From positions 2,604,001-2,668,000 of the forward strand of contig NZ_CP049801.1 of NCBI RefSeq assembly GCF_011578045.1: DNA of 64,000 nt. Direction: 5' to 3'. Below are positions 16,067 through 25,816 of this stretch, piece after piece. A program made the translations under genes and the position numbers. Below the pieces are notes generated by a model, which saw only the letters and a list, made by a program, of their open reading frames with translations, did no database searches and was not told where the DNA came from. Within the stretch, counting starts at the first letter, position 1, and each line of letters starts with the position of its first letter. This DNA comes from Acinetobacter shaoyimingii (GTDB lineage Bacteria > Pseudomonadota > Gammaproteobacteria > Pseudomonadales > Moraxellaceae).

Positions 16067-19000
16067 ATGGCTAAACGTACAGACATTAAAAGCATCTTAA
16101 TTATTGGTGCGGGACCTATTGTGATTGGTCAAGCATGTGAGTTCGACTACTCAGGTGCGCAAGCGTGTAAAGCACTTCGTGAAGAAGGCTACCGTGTTAT
16201 TTTGGTGAACTCTAACCCAGCGACCATTATGACTGACCCTGCAATGGCAGATGCAACGTATATCGAACCGATTACTTGGCAAACTGTTGCAGCCATCATT
16301 GAAAAAGAGCGCCCAGATGCAGTACTTCCTACAATGGGTGGTCAAACTGCATTGAACTGTGCCCTTGCACTTGATGAGCATGGCATTCTTGCAAAATACA
16401 ATGTTGAATTGATTGGTGCGACCAAAGAAGCGATTGAAAAAGCTGAAGATCGTAAACTCTTCGACCAAGCGATGCGTAAAATTGGTCTTGAATGTCCAAA
16501 AGCTGACATTGCAGAGTCAATGGAAGAAGCTTTAGCCATTCAAGCGCGTTTCGGCTTCCCTGTGATTATCCGTCCTTCATTTACGATGGGTGGTTCAGGT
16601 GGTGGTATCGCTTACAACCGTGAAGAATTCATTGAAATCTGTGAACGTGGTTTCGATCTTTCTCCAACCAAACAATTATTGATTGATGAATCTTTAATTG
16701 GTTGGAAAGAATACGAAATGGAAGTTGTTCGTGACAAAAACGACAACTGTATCATTGTATGTACCATTGAAAACTTTGACCCAATGGGCGTGCACACAGG
16801 TGACTCAATCACTGTTGCTCCTGCGCAAACATTGACAGACAAAGAATTCCAACTTTTACGTAATGCATCTTTAGCGGTACTTCGTGAAATTGGTGTAGAA
16901 ACAGGTGGTTCGAACGTTCAGTTCGGTATTAACCCGAAAGACGGCCGTATGGTCGTGATCGAGATGAATCCACGTGTTTCTCGTTCTTCTGCCCTTGCGT
17001 CTAAAGCAACTGGCTTCCCTATTGCAAAAATTGCTGCGAAATTGGCTGTAGGTTATACCCTTGATGAGTTGAAAAACGACATCACTGGCGGTACAACGCC
17101 TGCTTCATTCGAGCCTGCAATTGACTATGTTGTTACTAAGATTCCTCGTTTTAACTTCGAGAAATTCCCACAAGCGGATGCAACTTTAACCACTCAGATG
17201 AAATCTGTGGGTGAAGTGATGGCGATTGGCCGTAACTTCCAAGAGTCTATGCAAAAAGCCCTTCGTGGTCTTGAAGTGGGCGCATGTGGTTTCGATGAAA
17301 AAATCGAAGTGGGTACTGAAGGCGCGAAAGATAAAATTCTTCAAGAGCTTAAAGTGCCAGGTCCTGAGCGTATTTGGTTTGTTGGTGATGCATTCCGTCA
17401 TGGTTTCACGCTAGATGAAGTGTTTGCAGCAACCAATATCGACAAATGGTTCTTGATCCAAATCGAAGACATCATCAAAACTGAAGAACAAATTAAGACT
17501 TTAGGTTTTGGTGATTTGAACGCAGATAATATCCGTGCATTTAAACGTAAAGGTTTATCTGACCTTCGTATTGCAAACTTGATGGGTATTTCACAAAAGC
17601 AATTCCGTAAGCACCGTTGGAACTTGGGCGTAACCCCAGTTTACAAACGTGTCGATACTTGTGCGGCTGAGTTCGAATCAGATACAGCGTACATGTACTC
17701 AACTTACGATGAAGAATGTGAAGCAAATCCTTCAACACGTGACAAGATCATGGTGATTGGCGGCGGTCCTAACCGTATTGGTCAAGGGATCGAGTTCGAT
17801 TACTGCTGTGTACATGCAGCGCTTGCAATGCGTGAAGATGGTTATGAAACCATCATGGTGAACTGTAACCCTGAAACGGTGTCTACAGACTATGATACAT
17901 CTGATCGTTTGTACTTCGAACCTATCACTTTGGAAGATGTACTTGAAATCGTACGTATCGAGAAGCCTAAAGGCATTATCGTTCAGTACGGTGGTCAAAC
18001 ACCATTGAAATTGGCTCGTGCTTTAGAAGAAGCAGGTGCGCCAATCATTGGTACTTCTCCAGATGCAATCGACCGTGCTGAAGACCGTGAACGTTTCCAA
18101 CAAATGATTCAACGTCTACAACTTCGCCAACCAAACAACAGCATCGTAAAATCTGCTGAAGAAGGTATGGCTGAAGCTGCGAAAGTTGGCTACCCACTTG
18201 TGGTACGTCCTTCTTACGTGCTTGGTGGTCGTGCGATGGAAATCGTGTATAACGATGACGAATTGAAACGCTACTTACGTGATGCGGTTCAAGCCTCTAA
18301 TGAAGCGCCTGTACTTCTTGACCACTTCTTAGATGATGCGATTGAAGTTGACGTAGACTGCGTATCTGACGGTAAAGACGTTGTGATTGGCGGTATCATG
18401 CAACACATCGAACAAGCAGGTATTCACTCAGGTGACTCTGCATGTTCTATTCCTCCGTACTCTTTATCTCAAGAAGTACAGGACGAAATGCGCCGTCAAA
18501 CCATTGCAATGGCAAAAGAACTTGGCGTGATTGGTTTGATGAACGTTCAGTTTGCAGTAAAAGGTACTGACGTATACATCTTAGAAGTGAACCCACGTGC
18601 GTCTCGTACTGTGCCATTCGTGTCTAAATGTATCGGTGAATCTTTAGCGAAAGTTGCTGCACGTTGTATGGCGGGTCAATCTTTAGAATCTCAAGGATTC
18701 ACAACAGAGATTATCCCTGAGCACTTCTCTGTGAAAGAAGCAGTGTTCCCATTCAACAAATTCCCTGGCGTTGACCCAATTCTTGGACCTGAGATGAAAT
18801 CTACAGGTGAAGTCATGGGTGTGGGTAAAACATTTGGTGAAGCGTTCTATAAAGCTGTGTTAGGCTCAAATGATCGCTTACCTGGTCTTCCAACCGCAGG
18901 TGAAGTGAAGCATGCATTCTTGTCTGTACGTCACTCTGACAAGCCTCGCGCTGTGGGTATTGCAAAACAGTTGACTGATCTTGGCTTCAAGGTCTTGGCA

Positions 19001-19297
19001 ACTGGCGGTACTTATGATGTGATTAAGCAAGCTGGTATTGAATGTGAACGTGTGAATAAAGTCACAGAAGGTCGCCCTAATATCGTCGACCGCTTGAAAA
19101 ATGGTGAAGTTCACCTCATTATCAATACTACAGAAGGTAAACAAGCTCAGCAGGATTCGTTCTCGATCCGTCGCTCTGCACTTCAAGGTAAAGTGTATTA
19201 CACAACAACCTTGAATGGAGCCGATGCTGTATGCCAAGCTTTAGCAATCAAATTGCCAATGGATGTGTATCGTTTGCAAGATCTTACTAAAGGTTAA
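16067..19297 (+). CDS. carB: Carbamoyl-phosphate synthase large subunit
   Basis: A 1076-residue enzyme (E. coli 1073) with two homologous ATP-grasp halves. The first starts at [23 protein letters not shown] and makes carboxyphosphate; the second starts near residue 560 at [20 protein letters not shown] and phosphorylates carbamate. The C-terminal MGS-like allosteric domain (about 940-1076, [15 protein letters not shown]) would bind UMP, IMP or ornithine in relatives. It is coupled to carA. Full length, no damage seen. Confidence 0.97.
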   Translation: MAKRTDIKSILIIGAGPIVIGQACEFDYSGAQACKALREEGYRVILVNSNPATIMTDPAMADATYIEPITWQTVAAIIEKERPDAVLPTMGGQTALNCALALDEHGILAKYNVELIGATKEAIEKAEDRKLFDQAMRKIGLECPKADIAESMEEALAIQARFGFPVIIRPSFTMGGSGGGIAYNREEFIEICERGFDLSPTKQLLIDESLIGWKEYEMEVVRDKNDNCIIVCTIENFDPMGVHTGDSITVAPAQTLTDKEFQLLRNASLAVLREIGVETGGSNVQFGINPKDGRMVVIEMNPRVSRSSALASKATGFPIAKIAAKLAVGYTLDELKNDITGGTTPASFEPAIDYVVTKIPRFNFEKFPQADATLTTQMKSVGEVMAIGRNFQESMQKALRGLEVGACGFDEKIEVGTEGAKDKILQELKVPGPERIWFVGDAFRHGFTLDEVFAATNIDKWFLIQIEDIIKTEEQIKTLGFGDLNADNIRAFKRKGLSDLRIANLMGISQKQFRKHRWNLGVTPVYKRVDTCAAEFESDTAYMYSTYDEECEANPSTRDKIMVIGGGPNRIGQGIEFDYCCVHAALAMREDGYETIMVNCNPETVSTDYDTSDRLYFEPITLEDVLEIVRIEKPKGIIVQYGGQTPLKLARALEEAGAPIIGTSPDAIDRAEDRERFQQMIQRLQLRQPNNSIVKSAEEGMAEAAKVGYPLVVRPSYVLGGRAMEIVYNDDELKRYLRDAVQASNEAPVLLDHFLDDAIEVDVDCVSDGKDVVIGGIMQHIEQAGIHSGDSACSIPPYSLSQEVQDEMRRQTIAMAKELGVIGLMNVQFAVKGTDVYILEVNPRASRTVPFVSKCIGESLAKVAARCMAGQSLESQGFTTEIIPEHFSVKEAVFPFNKFPGVDPILGPEMKSTGEVMGVGKTFGEAFYKAVLGSNDRLPGLPTAGEVKHAFLSVRHSDKPRAVGIAKQLTDLGFKVLATGGTYDVIKQAGIECERVNKVTEGRPNIVDRLKNGEVHLIINTTEGKQAQQDSFSIRRSALQGKVYYTTTLNGADAVCQALAIKLPMDVYRLQDLTKG

Positions 19298-19305
19298 TTA
19301 AGTTT

Positions 19306-19346
19306 CCGATAAGACCCGTCGCCTTATCGGTGGCGGGCTTTTTTTT
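19306..19346 (+). terminator. Terminator after carB with alternative stems
   Basis: Two overlapping stems are possible: CCGATAAG/CTTATCGG (19306-19313 with 19323-19330), or CCCGTCGCC/GGTGGCGGG (19315-19323 with 19329-19337, two G-U pairs) directly followed by C and eight Ts. They share bases and cannot form together. Confidence 0.75.
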
Positions 19347-19390
19347 ATTTATAAACTGTACTTTTTAAGTACTTAACTTGAGGGACAACA

Positions 19391-19867
19391 ATGCAACGTT
19401 ATCCTATGACTCCTGAAGGCAAAGAAGCCTTGGAGAAAGAATTACATCAACTTAAATCGATTGATCGTCCACGTATTACTGCAGCGATTGCTGAAGCACG
19501 TGAGCATGGGGATTTAAAAGAAAATGCAGAATACCATGCTGCGCGTGAGCAACAAGGTTTCTGCGAAGGTCGCATCCAAGACATCGAAGGTAAATTGGGT
19601 GCTTGCCAACTTGTGGACGTAAAAACACTTGAGCAAAATGGTCGAGTGGTGTTTGGTGTGACTGTCACCATTGAAAACCTAGATACTGAAGAGCGTAAAA
19701 CTTACAAAATTGTAGGTGATGATGAAGCAGACTTTAAGATCAATAAGATCTCTGTGAACTCTCCAATTGCGCGTGGTCTTTTGGGTAAAAACGAAGGCGA
19801 TGAAGCAAAAATCACAACACCTCAAGGTGAAGTGGAATACGAAATTGTGAAAGTTGAATATATCTAA
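19391..19867 (+). CDS. greA: Transcription elongation factor GreA
   Basis: A 158-residue factor that rescues backtracked RNA polymerase by stimulating transcript cleavage. It has the N-terminal coiled coil with the acidic tip [20 protein letters not shown] (the Asp and Glu that hold the catalytic Mg2+) and the C-terminal FKBP-like domain ending in [16 protein letters not shown]. Length is the family norm. It follows carB after a terminator with a 93-base gap, as in pseudomonads, but may have its own promoter. Confidence 0.96.
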   Translation: MQRYPMTPEGKEALEKELHQLKSIDRPRITAAIAEAREHGDLKENAEYHAAREQQGFCEGRIQDIEGKLGACQLVDVKTLEQNGRVVFGVTVTIENLDTEERKTYKIVGDDEADFKINKISVNSPIARGLLGKNEGDEAKITTPQGEVEYEIVKVEYI

Positions 19868-19892
19868 TTTTTAGCTATGTTTGACTTTAAAG

Positions 19893-19916
19893 CCCCTCTT
19901 TTGAGGGGTTTTTTTG
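19893..19916 (+). terminator. Terminator of greA
   Basis: CCCCTC-TTTT-GAGGGG followed by seven Ts, 26 bases after the stop. Confidence 0.9.
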
Positions 19917-19944
19917 TTTTTATATTTTACCTTTCAATGGATAA

Positions 19945-20156
19945 AAGTCCCCATTTGAAAAGGAGATTTAGAGAGATTCTTTAATGACTTGCCCAATATT
20001 GAAATTTACCTCTGCCTACCCCTCTCCTATAAGGAGAGGGAACTTCTTTATGTTTCAAATAGCAATAGACCTTAATGGATACTCCCTCTCCCCTTGGGAG
20101 AGGGTTGGGGTGAGGGAAATAAACTAGAATCTCTCCAACCCCCTCTTTCCCAAAGA
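19945..20156. repeat. Cluster of REP-like palindromic repeats
   Basis: Four related units fill the gap between greA and the acetyltransferase: about 19947-19980 (degenerate), 20009-20047 (CCCCTCTCC/GGAGAGGG core), 20080-20116 (CCCTCTCCCC-TT-GGGAGAGGG, then TTGGGGTGAGGG) and 20128-20156. They share the CCCTCTCC/GGAGAGGG palindrome and the neighbouring TAACCC or TTGGGG blocks with the element at 3866-3970. No RAYT transposase gene is present in the window. Confidence 0.7.
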
Positions 20157-20205
20157 ATGGCTTAACTACGTTATAATCCCACCACCCCAGCAACATAACT
20201 TCCCC

Positions 20206-20829
20206 ATGTCCGAAAAGCTCATCAACTCACCTGTCAATCATTGGTGCGAATTCGAATTTATTTCGAAAACGGTGAAAAATCCGAATATTCACATCAAGGG
20301 CAATTACAGCTACTACTCTGCTTATTGGGATCAGGGTTTTGAGCGTTGTGTGGTGCGCTATTTACACGACAAACCCTCTACCCCAGAAAAACCGATCGAT
20401 CAGCTGTATATTGGCAATTTTGTCTGTTTTGGTGCTGAGTGTGTGATTATGATGGGAGGCAATCAGTTGCACCGTACAGACTGGATTTCAGCATTTCCTT
20501 TTGATACCCGTAGTTTTGTGCCTGCTGGGAATACTGTTATTGGAGATGGTTGTTGGATTGGAAGCCGTGCCATGATTATGCAAGGTGTGACTTTGGGTGA
20601 AGGTGCTGTAGTGGCAACAGGTGCTGTGGTGACAAAGGACGTTCCACCTTATGCAGTCGTGGGTGGTGTACCTGCCAAAATAATCAAATACCGCTTTCCT
20701 GAAGAAGATATCAAAAAACTACTTTCCCTAAAGCTCTATGACTTAGATGAAAAGCAGTTTTTAAAGATGCGTGAACAATTACAGACGGATGATGTTGAAC
20801 AATTATCAATATATTTCAATAATTTATAA
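20206..20829 (+). CDS. CatB-like hexapeptide-repeat acetyltransferase
   Basis: A 207-residue left-handed beta-helix protein of the xenobiotic acetyltransferase (Vat/CatB) type. It has [16 protein letters not shown] at the start, [25 protein letters not shown] with the probable catalytic His89, hexapeptide turns in [27 protein letters not shown], and the closing [13 protein letters not shown]. Enzymes of this group acetylate chloramphenicol or streptogramins with acetyl-CoA in the cytosol. Chromosomal relatives often have other, unknown acceptors, so drug resistance is not claimed. The ATG at 20206 follows a repeat-rich gap with a weak ribosome site. Its stop codon abuts that of the convergent KAP gene with no space between. 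Confidence 0.75.
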   Translation: MSEKLINSPVNHWCEFEFISKTVKNPNIHIKGNYSYYSAYWDQGFERCVVRYLHDKPSTPEKPIDQLYIGNFVCFGAECVIMMGGNQLHRTDWISAFPFDTRSFVPAGNTVIGDGCWIGSRAMIMQGVTLGEGAVVATGAVVTKDVPPYAVVGGVPAKIIKYRFPEEDIKKLLSLKLYDLDEKQFLKMREQLQTDDVEQLSIYFNNL

Positions 20830-22254
20830 TTAAATACCCCTTAAAATGTATGCTTTCCAATCATTTATAAAATCATTTGGATGATTTAAGTTATATATTG
20901 ATACTTCTTTTAAGACAGTATTCAATTGATATTCCATATTTTCATCTCCATGAAAAGAGTCATATGCATTCAAAATTATATTTATAAAAATACTCTCAAT
21001 ATTTAAATCAGATTCTAAAATAATCCTATACCATTCAGCATCTCTAATATCATCAATTGTTTTGTCATGATAAATTCTTAAATTATGTCTTCGCAAAAGC
21101 TCCATCTTATTTTTACATAGATAATTAACTAACTTTTTCACTACTGAACTAATATAAATATAGTAGTTTGCATAAGGCTCTACCCCCATTATTACACTGA
21201 GTAGAACTAAGTTTTTATTCTTATTTTCAGTTCTTAATAGTGCATATTGATTAAGCTTTTTAATTAGCTCCCTGCTATTTAACTGTTTGTCTAATTGTAA
21301 ACCTAGAGTCCAATACAATAGCTCATTTCTATCATCTAATGAACTTAACTCCCCGATTCTAAATAATTGACTTTTTATAATAGCTTCATAATCATAACCT
21401 TCCGAATCAGTTTTTAAATGAATCGTAAAATCTACAAATTTTTCTAAATAATCGCCATTCATTTCTGAATCATAACCATAAAAACTTTTAACAGATTGCA
21501 ATAATTGTGGTTTATTCATTACCAGAACAAATACAATGTTTTTGATATCAAAAAAGTGTTTTATTCTCTCAATTAAACGAATAGCAAAGTCAGGACGACA
21601 GCGGTCAAGTTCATCAATAATAAAAACTAAAGGCTTATCTAACTGTTCAGCCAATTTAGCCAATTCTTGTTTAAAAGCGAATAATGTATTTTTATCTGCT
21701 TCATGAGTTTCAATTTTTTCTTCAATACTTTCTTTAATTTTATCGCTAATTTCATCAATAGCAGATTCAATAGCCTTCTCACCTACTTTATGTATTTCTT
21801 GAGCAACAGTTCCTAGCACTCCCCCACTGATTAAGTTTAAACCTAGAGTGAGTAAAACTTTAGGCAAGCTTGGTAATAAAGCATGATATGCAGCCGCAGC
21901 TTTTTGTTTGAATGTATTGATATGACATTGATCAACATCACAGCCTTTAGATAAACAACTGGTAATCTCCGAAGAAATGACCAAAAAAGGATCTTCCAAA
22001 TAATCATTAGCAAAAGCATCTAAATAAATCACATTATGGTCAGTATCACTTAAGTGTTTTGCCCAATGCCTTACAAACCAAGTCTTGCCCTCGCCCCATC
22101 GAGCATCTAAAGCCAACACAGCCCCGCACTGCAAACGATCAACATACTGGGTAAGTTGTTCCCCTAAACGACGACGATCCCATAGATCACCTTCCCAAGT
22201 CGTTTTAATATTCTCAAAATCATCTTTATGCCAATTCAGTTGATTGTTATCCAT
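20830..22254 (-). CDS. KAP-family P-loop NTPase
   Basis: A 474-residue STAND-like NTPase of the KAP group. Walker A is LDARWGEGKTW (Lys57, Thr58), close to the usual GxWGxGKT. A hydrophobic segment near 128-150 (LPSLPKVLLTLGLNLISGG) lies in the insert between Walker A and B, as in membrane-anchored KAP proteins. Walker B is LVFIIDELDRCRPDFA (about 209-224). The C-terminal half is AT-rich, Lys/Asn/Ile-rich and unrecognised. KAP proteins include the phage-exclusion protein PifA and many scattered bacterial genes thought to act in defence or membrane scaffolding. The patchy family, skewed base composition and repeat-flanked position suggest acquisition. Single gene, no partner visible. Confidence 0.8.
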   Translation of the reverse strand: MDNNQLNWHKDDFENIKTTWEGDLWDRRRLGEQLTQYVDRLQCGAVLALDARWGEGKTWFVRHWAKHLSDTDHNVIYLDAFANDYLEDPFLVISSEITSCLSKGCDVDQCHINTFKQKAAAAYHALLPSLPKVLLTLGLNLISGGVLGTVAQEIHKVGEKAIESAIDEISDKIKESIEEKIETHEADKNTLFAFKQELAKLAEQLDKPLVFIIDELDRCRPDFAIRLIERIKHFFDIKNIVFVLVMNKPQLLQSVKSFYGYDSEMNGDYLEKFVDFTIHLKTDSEGYDYEAIIKSQLFRIGELSSLDDRNELLYWTLGLQLDKQLNSRELIKKLNQYALLRTENKNKNLVLLSVIMGVEPYANYYIYISSVVKKLVNYLCKNKMELLRRHNLRIYHDKTIDDIRDAEWYRIILESDLNIESIFINIILNAYDSFHGDENMEYQLNTVLKEVSIYNLNHPNDFINDWKAYILRGI

Positions 22255-22383
22255 ATTTCAACGTTAAATTTTTCTGTAATTAATTCATTTTAAATAAATT
22301 GCATTCAAATTCATATTTAATTTTAACTAAGTCATTGGCGAATCAACAAAAACAATTTATAAATAAGTGCATTAAAAACAAGA

Positions 22384-22989
22384 ATGACAGTAAGGACTAT
22401 GACAGCAAAAATACATATATCGGGGCTTATCTTTATGGCAATACTGGCAGCGATTATTGCCACAATTTGTGATGCCATCCATGTCTATACCCAAACGCTC
22501 AGCTACCCAAATCCATGGTATTTCGGTCAAGCTTGTTGGGTCTTGCCTGGCTTTTTTATTGCTTTTATGTTTATGGGAATATGCTACGCATTCCTCGCAT
22601 CAAAACTACATACTGTTATCCATCTCAAAGCCAGTACCAGTTTCGGTAGCCAAATAGAACTTATTGAATGCTTAACGACTTTTGCACTGGTGTATATCTT
22701 AAGTGGCTTTGGAAACTTTGACCCTACGGTACTCTGCATCATCTTATACAGCACATTCTTGATCAGATGGTTATTTAGTTATGATCGAATGTGGTTGCTG
22801 ATTTTAGCAATTTTACTGGCTATTGGTGGGATGTTCGCTGAAGGGCTTTTGGCAGACTTTGGGCAAGTAAAATATCGCCATAGTGATATTTTCAATGTGC
22901 CCTATTGGCTAGGTGCGGTTTATATGCACGGTGCTTTTGCTTTACGAGCAGGTATGCGTGCGTTGGTTTATCAAACCTATCATCACTAA
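22384..22989 (+). CDS. Six-helix membrane protein of unknown function
   Basis: A 201-residue inner-membrane protein with about six hydrophobic segments and short loops. The layout (a Pro/Trp-rich loop SYPNPWYFGQACWVLPG after TM1 and NVPYWLGAVYMHGAFALR before the last segment) loosely recalls INSIG-type proteins, but this is a visual likeness only. Two starts are possible, ATG 22384 or ATG 22399; AAGGA sits only two bases from the second, so the first is kept. A long hairpin closes the unit. Confidence 0.6.
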   Translation: MTVRTMTAKIHISGLIFMAILAAIIATICDAIHVYTQTLSYPNPWYFGQACWVLPGFFIAFMFMGICYAFLASKLHTVIHLKASTSFGSQIELIECLTTFALVYILSGFGNFDPTVLCIILYSTFLIRWLFSYDRMWLLILAILLAIGGMFAEGLLADFGQVKYRHSDIFNVPYWLGAVYMHGAFALRAGMRALVYQTYHH

Positions 22990-23330
22990 TGGATGACATT
23001 TGATTGAGCGTATTGCTTGAAATGAAGTTGAATGATGAATGCTTATGACTCAACTTCATTTAATTTTTTAGAATTGCTCGCCCCCTCTTTTTATCCTTGG
23101 AAACAATTATTTTCACAAAATAATCATCAGTAAAAAATACCTATCATCAAAATGCTGTTAATAATGAAACACTTCTAAAATTGCAAACTAACAACAACAT
23201 TAAATGATTAATATCCCTATGAATTTACTTGGTTTTATTCTACAAACAATGGGTATATGATGAATAAATAAACAGGATTTTAAGCAATGTATATTTATAA
23301 AATCATGGTGTAAATAAAGGAGGTATGATC
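22990..23330. other. Gene-free stretch with one terminator
   Basis: 340 bases. Apart from the hairpin at 23021-23069 and the ribosome site of the next gene, I see only AT-rich sequence that should carry the usp promoter. Confidence 0.6.
23021..23069 (+). terminator. Terminator hairpin
   Basis: 11-bp perfect arms AATGAAGTTGA/TCAACTTCATT, 18-base loop, then TAATTTTTTAG. Confidence 0.75.
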
Positions 23331-23777
23331 ATGTCTTATCAACATATTTTAGTGCCCGTCGATGGTTCTGAGATCTCACTGAGTGTAATTCAACATGCAG
23401 TAGAGCTGGCAAAAGCATTTAACAGTAAAGTTATCGTGGCTCAAGTCATGACCCTTGATCCTTATATTGCATCTGAATATCTCACTCAAGGTCAAACCAA
23501 CGATATGATTGAACGAGCACGTCAATTCATTCGTGAAAACCTAGACAACGCCAAAGCACAATTTGTCGCTCAAGGTGTTTCGGTTGAAGCTCAACTGCTT
23601 GAAGGTGAAAGTATTCCTCGTACATTGGTAAAAGCGGTTGATCAATTTAAAATTGATTTGATTGTGCTTAGCTCACATGGACGCAGTGGTTTTAAAAAGT
23701 TACTGATGGGAAGTGTCGCACAAAGCCTGATTACAGAATCCCCTGTTCCTGTGTTTGTGGTAAAGGCGCAAGCCTAA
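23331..23777 (+). CDS. Universal stress protein, UspA family
   Basis: A 148-residue single-domain USP. It opens with YQHILVPVDGSEISLSVIQHAVELA and carries the ATP-binding pattern SSHGRSGFKKLLMGSVAQSLI near the C-terminus (G-2x-G-9x-G-S/T type), so it probably binds nucleotide. Such proteins are cytosolic and induced by starvation or stress. GGAGGT at 23319-23324 touches the upstream ATG at 23325 but is six bases from the ATG at 23331, which fixes the start there. Monocistronic. Confidence 0.9.
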   Translation: MSYQHILVPVDGSEISLSVIQHAVELAKAFNSKVIVAQVMTLDPYIASEYLTQGQTNDMIERARQFIRENLDNAKAQFVAQGVSVEAQLLEGESIPRTLVKAVDQFKIDLIVLSSHGRSGFKKLLMGSVAQSLITESPVPVFVVKAQA

Positions 23778-23886
23778 ACAAACACTTCAATATATGCATA
23801 TAAACAATCATGCTTAGCTTTGATTCAATTTTGACTCCAAATCCTTTTCATTTTTGATCAGGATTTTTTTTGTTTATCAACAGACC

Positions 23887-24222
23887 CTATTCTTCAATCC
23901 AGCCAAACTGTTTAAAACTTACTTTTCCATGCTTAAACACCACACCTTCAGATAATAGTTTTGCCTGTTGGTCATTGTAGCCATGATCATCAAGGCGATT
24001 TAGACTAATACGACCTTGTGCATTGATGACCCTATGCCAAGGAATCTTACTTGAATCATCCATCTGGCTTAACACCCTACCTACCAAACGTGCATGCCGT
24101 GGTAATCCCGCCATTGCAGCAATCTGCCCATAGCTTGCAACCTTGCCATAAGGAATCTGAGCCACAACCGCCACAATCATTTGCGCGAGTTCTTGTGTGG
24201 CTGATGTTGATTTTAATGTCAT
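23887..24222 (-). CDS. Alkyltransferase-like protein (ATL), no active-site Cys
   Basis: A 111-residue homolog of the DNA-binding half of O6-methylguanine-DNA methyltransferase. The active-site motif that reads PCHRV in true transferases is IPWHRVI here, with Trp in place of Cys, the hallmark of ATL proteins (E. coli YbaZ, fission yeast Atl1). These bind O6-alkylguanine lesions and hand them to nucleotide excision repair without repairing them. The recognition helix region YGQIAAMAGLPRHARLVGRVL is intact, including the Arg finger. The open frame extends to a TTG at 24267, but the ATG at 24222 gives the usual family length. Confidence 0.85.
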   Translation of the reverse strand: MTLKSTSATQELAQMIVAVVAQIPYGKVASYGQIAAMAGLPRHARLVGRVLSQMDDSSKIPWHRVINAQGRISLNRLDDHGYNDQQAKLLSEGVVFKHGKVSFKQFGWIEE

Positions 24223-24329
24223 AGATTGACTCAAAAAAAATGCTGCGTTGGATTTAAGCAAATGCAATTGTTGATCTGCTCATTTAATCTCAATGTACAA
24301 CAGGACAACAAAAACAATGAGTATAAAAA

Positions 24330-25299
24330 ATGAAAAGGAATGTCAAAGCATTTGCACTTGCGACGGTCGTAAGCTTCTCAAGTTTATTGACCATCAACAC
24401 ATCAAGTTATGCTGCCTCACCCACAATTAATATAAAGAGTATATTGCAACAAGAGCGTGCTTGGGCAGGCTTGCAAAGTAAAAAAGTTAAAGTCAACGAT
24501 ATTGAATGGGCATACAGCGAAGGTGGTACGGCGGGTAAACCCACACTCATGCTCGTCCATGGTCTTGCAGGCAGTCGTGACAACTGGAACCGCGTAGCAC
24601 GATATCTAACGCCTTATTTTCACGTGATTATTCCTGATTTACCCGGTCAAGGTGACAGCAAAGTTGGCAATGACTTTGATTATTCCATTCCAAATTTGAC
24701 CGAAAAATTGCGTCGTTTTGCTGAGGCGATTCATGTCGATAAAGATTTACATGTCGCTGGACATTCCATGGGGGGGGGCGGTCACGCTTTTGTATGCTGC
24801 ACAGTATCCAATTGATACTAAATCCCTGTTACTGGTAGATTCAGCAGGTGTATTTAAATCTGCAAATACCCCCTACCTTAAAGATCCAAATACCTTAAAA
24901 AGCTTTGTGGTGAATAAATCAGGTGATTTTGAACGTATTTTTAAAATAGCCACCAATATCCCCCCCTTCATTCCCAATGAGCTTAAAACTGAACAAGAAA
25001 AACTGATGATGGCCAATGCAGCGAACACCTCAAAATTGATCGATCAATTAATTGTCATGTCTAAAAACTTTACACCCGAGACCTTTGCTATTGCCGCAAA
25101 GTCGATTGATCAGCCTACATTGATTATATGGGGTGAAAAGGATCAAATTATTAATGTAGAAGCTGCCAGTGAATTAAAAAGCTTACTCAAAAATGCCAAA
25201 GAACCGATTATTTTAAAAGGTGTTGGTCACACGCCTATTTTAGAACAAGAACAAATTGTGGTTCAGCACTACTTGAGTTTTTTACAACAAATCAAATAG
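24330..25299 (+). pseudogene. Secreted alpha/beta hydrolase, frameshifted in a G9 tract
   Basis: Two overlapping frames make one hydrolase. The first (24330-24815) has a signal peptide ending near AYA-A, the oxyanion-loop HGLAGSRDNW and LPGQGDS. The second carries the rest to 25299, with the acid WGEKDQ and the catalytic His in GVGHTPILEQ. The break is at 24770-24778, nine Gs in the nucleophile elbow. With eight Gs the sequence would read GHSMGGAVTLLYAAQYP in one frame, an intact catalytic Ser elbow, and a product of about 322 residues. One extra G is therefore the only lesion. It could be a sequencing error, a recent mutation or a phase-variable tract. Likely periplasmic or secreted esterase/lipase. 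Confidence 0.8.
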
Positions 25300-25322
25300 T
25301 CAATTCCAGCCAGTTTTCAATT

Positions 25323-25360
25323 TAAACACCCTTTAATGCCTATGTATCAATGGGTGTTTA
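25323..25360. terminator. Hairpin after the hydrolase gene
   Basis: TAAACACCC/GGGTGTTTA arms with a 20-base spacer and no long T-run, so a weak or bidirectional terminator. Confidence 0.5.
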
Positions 25361-25486
25361 ATTGTCTACATTTGAACTGTTCTGAACTTTATTGTGTGTA
25401 TTTCTTAGAACGTTGATAAAAATAGACGAGCAAAAAGGTGCTGACTTGTACTGCATATGTGAAATGTCAAAAGTATAGTGACGAAC

Positions 25487-25552
25487 CTCGACAAGGGAAT
25501 CGCCATATTCATCAACACATCCCTCATTTGTGTTGTTTAACCTATAACACAA
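25487..25552. repeat. Dispersed ~66-bp repeat, copy A
   Basis: Runs from CTCGACAAGG to AACCTATAACACAA and matches 39830-39896 at roughly four bases in five by eye. It ends in a hairpin TTGTGTT/AACACAA (25528-25534 with 25546-25552). Confidence 0.75.
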
Positions 25553-25816
25553 TGCATGGCTGAGAAGACAACAAAGCCCAATGAACTAAACAAAAAAAAT
25601 ATTAAAAATAGTGCATTATTTGGCGTTTAATTACTTGGTTTTTCAAAAGAATAATGCTAATTTTTAACTCAATATAAAAATAATCGATAAAAGTTTAAGC
25701 CACTTTTCAACACAGAAGAATCTTGGATTTTTATTTATTAAAATTTTGATAGGTTTCAACAAAACTTAAAAAAACTATACGCGTTATAAAAATATAAATT
25801 CGGTTTGGAGATGTAC

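Larger units (their letters stand above)
25300..25816. other. Gene-free stretch with a hairpin and a dispersed repeat
   Basis: 516 bases. It holds the hairpin at 25323-25360, the repeat at 25487-25552, and then about 250 very AT-rich bases leading to the ribosome site of the next gene. Confidence 0.6.

Noticed and set aside
20206..20829. Chloramphenicol resistance gene
   Set aside because: The fold is CatB-like, but relatives on chromosomes often have other acceptors; no mobile resistance context is present.
25358..25552. 64-codon minus-strand frame starting in the dispersed repeat
   Set aside because: It begins at a TTG inside the repeat, lacks a ribosome site, and the other repeat copy has a stop in the same frame.
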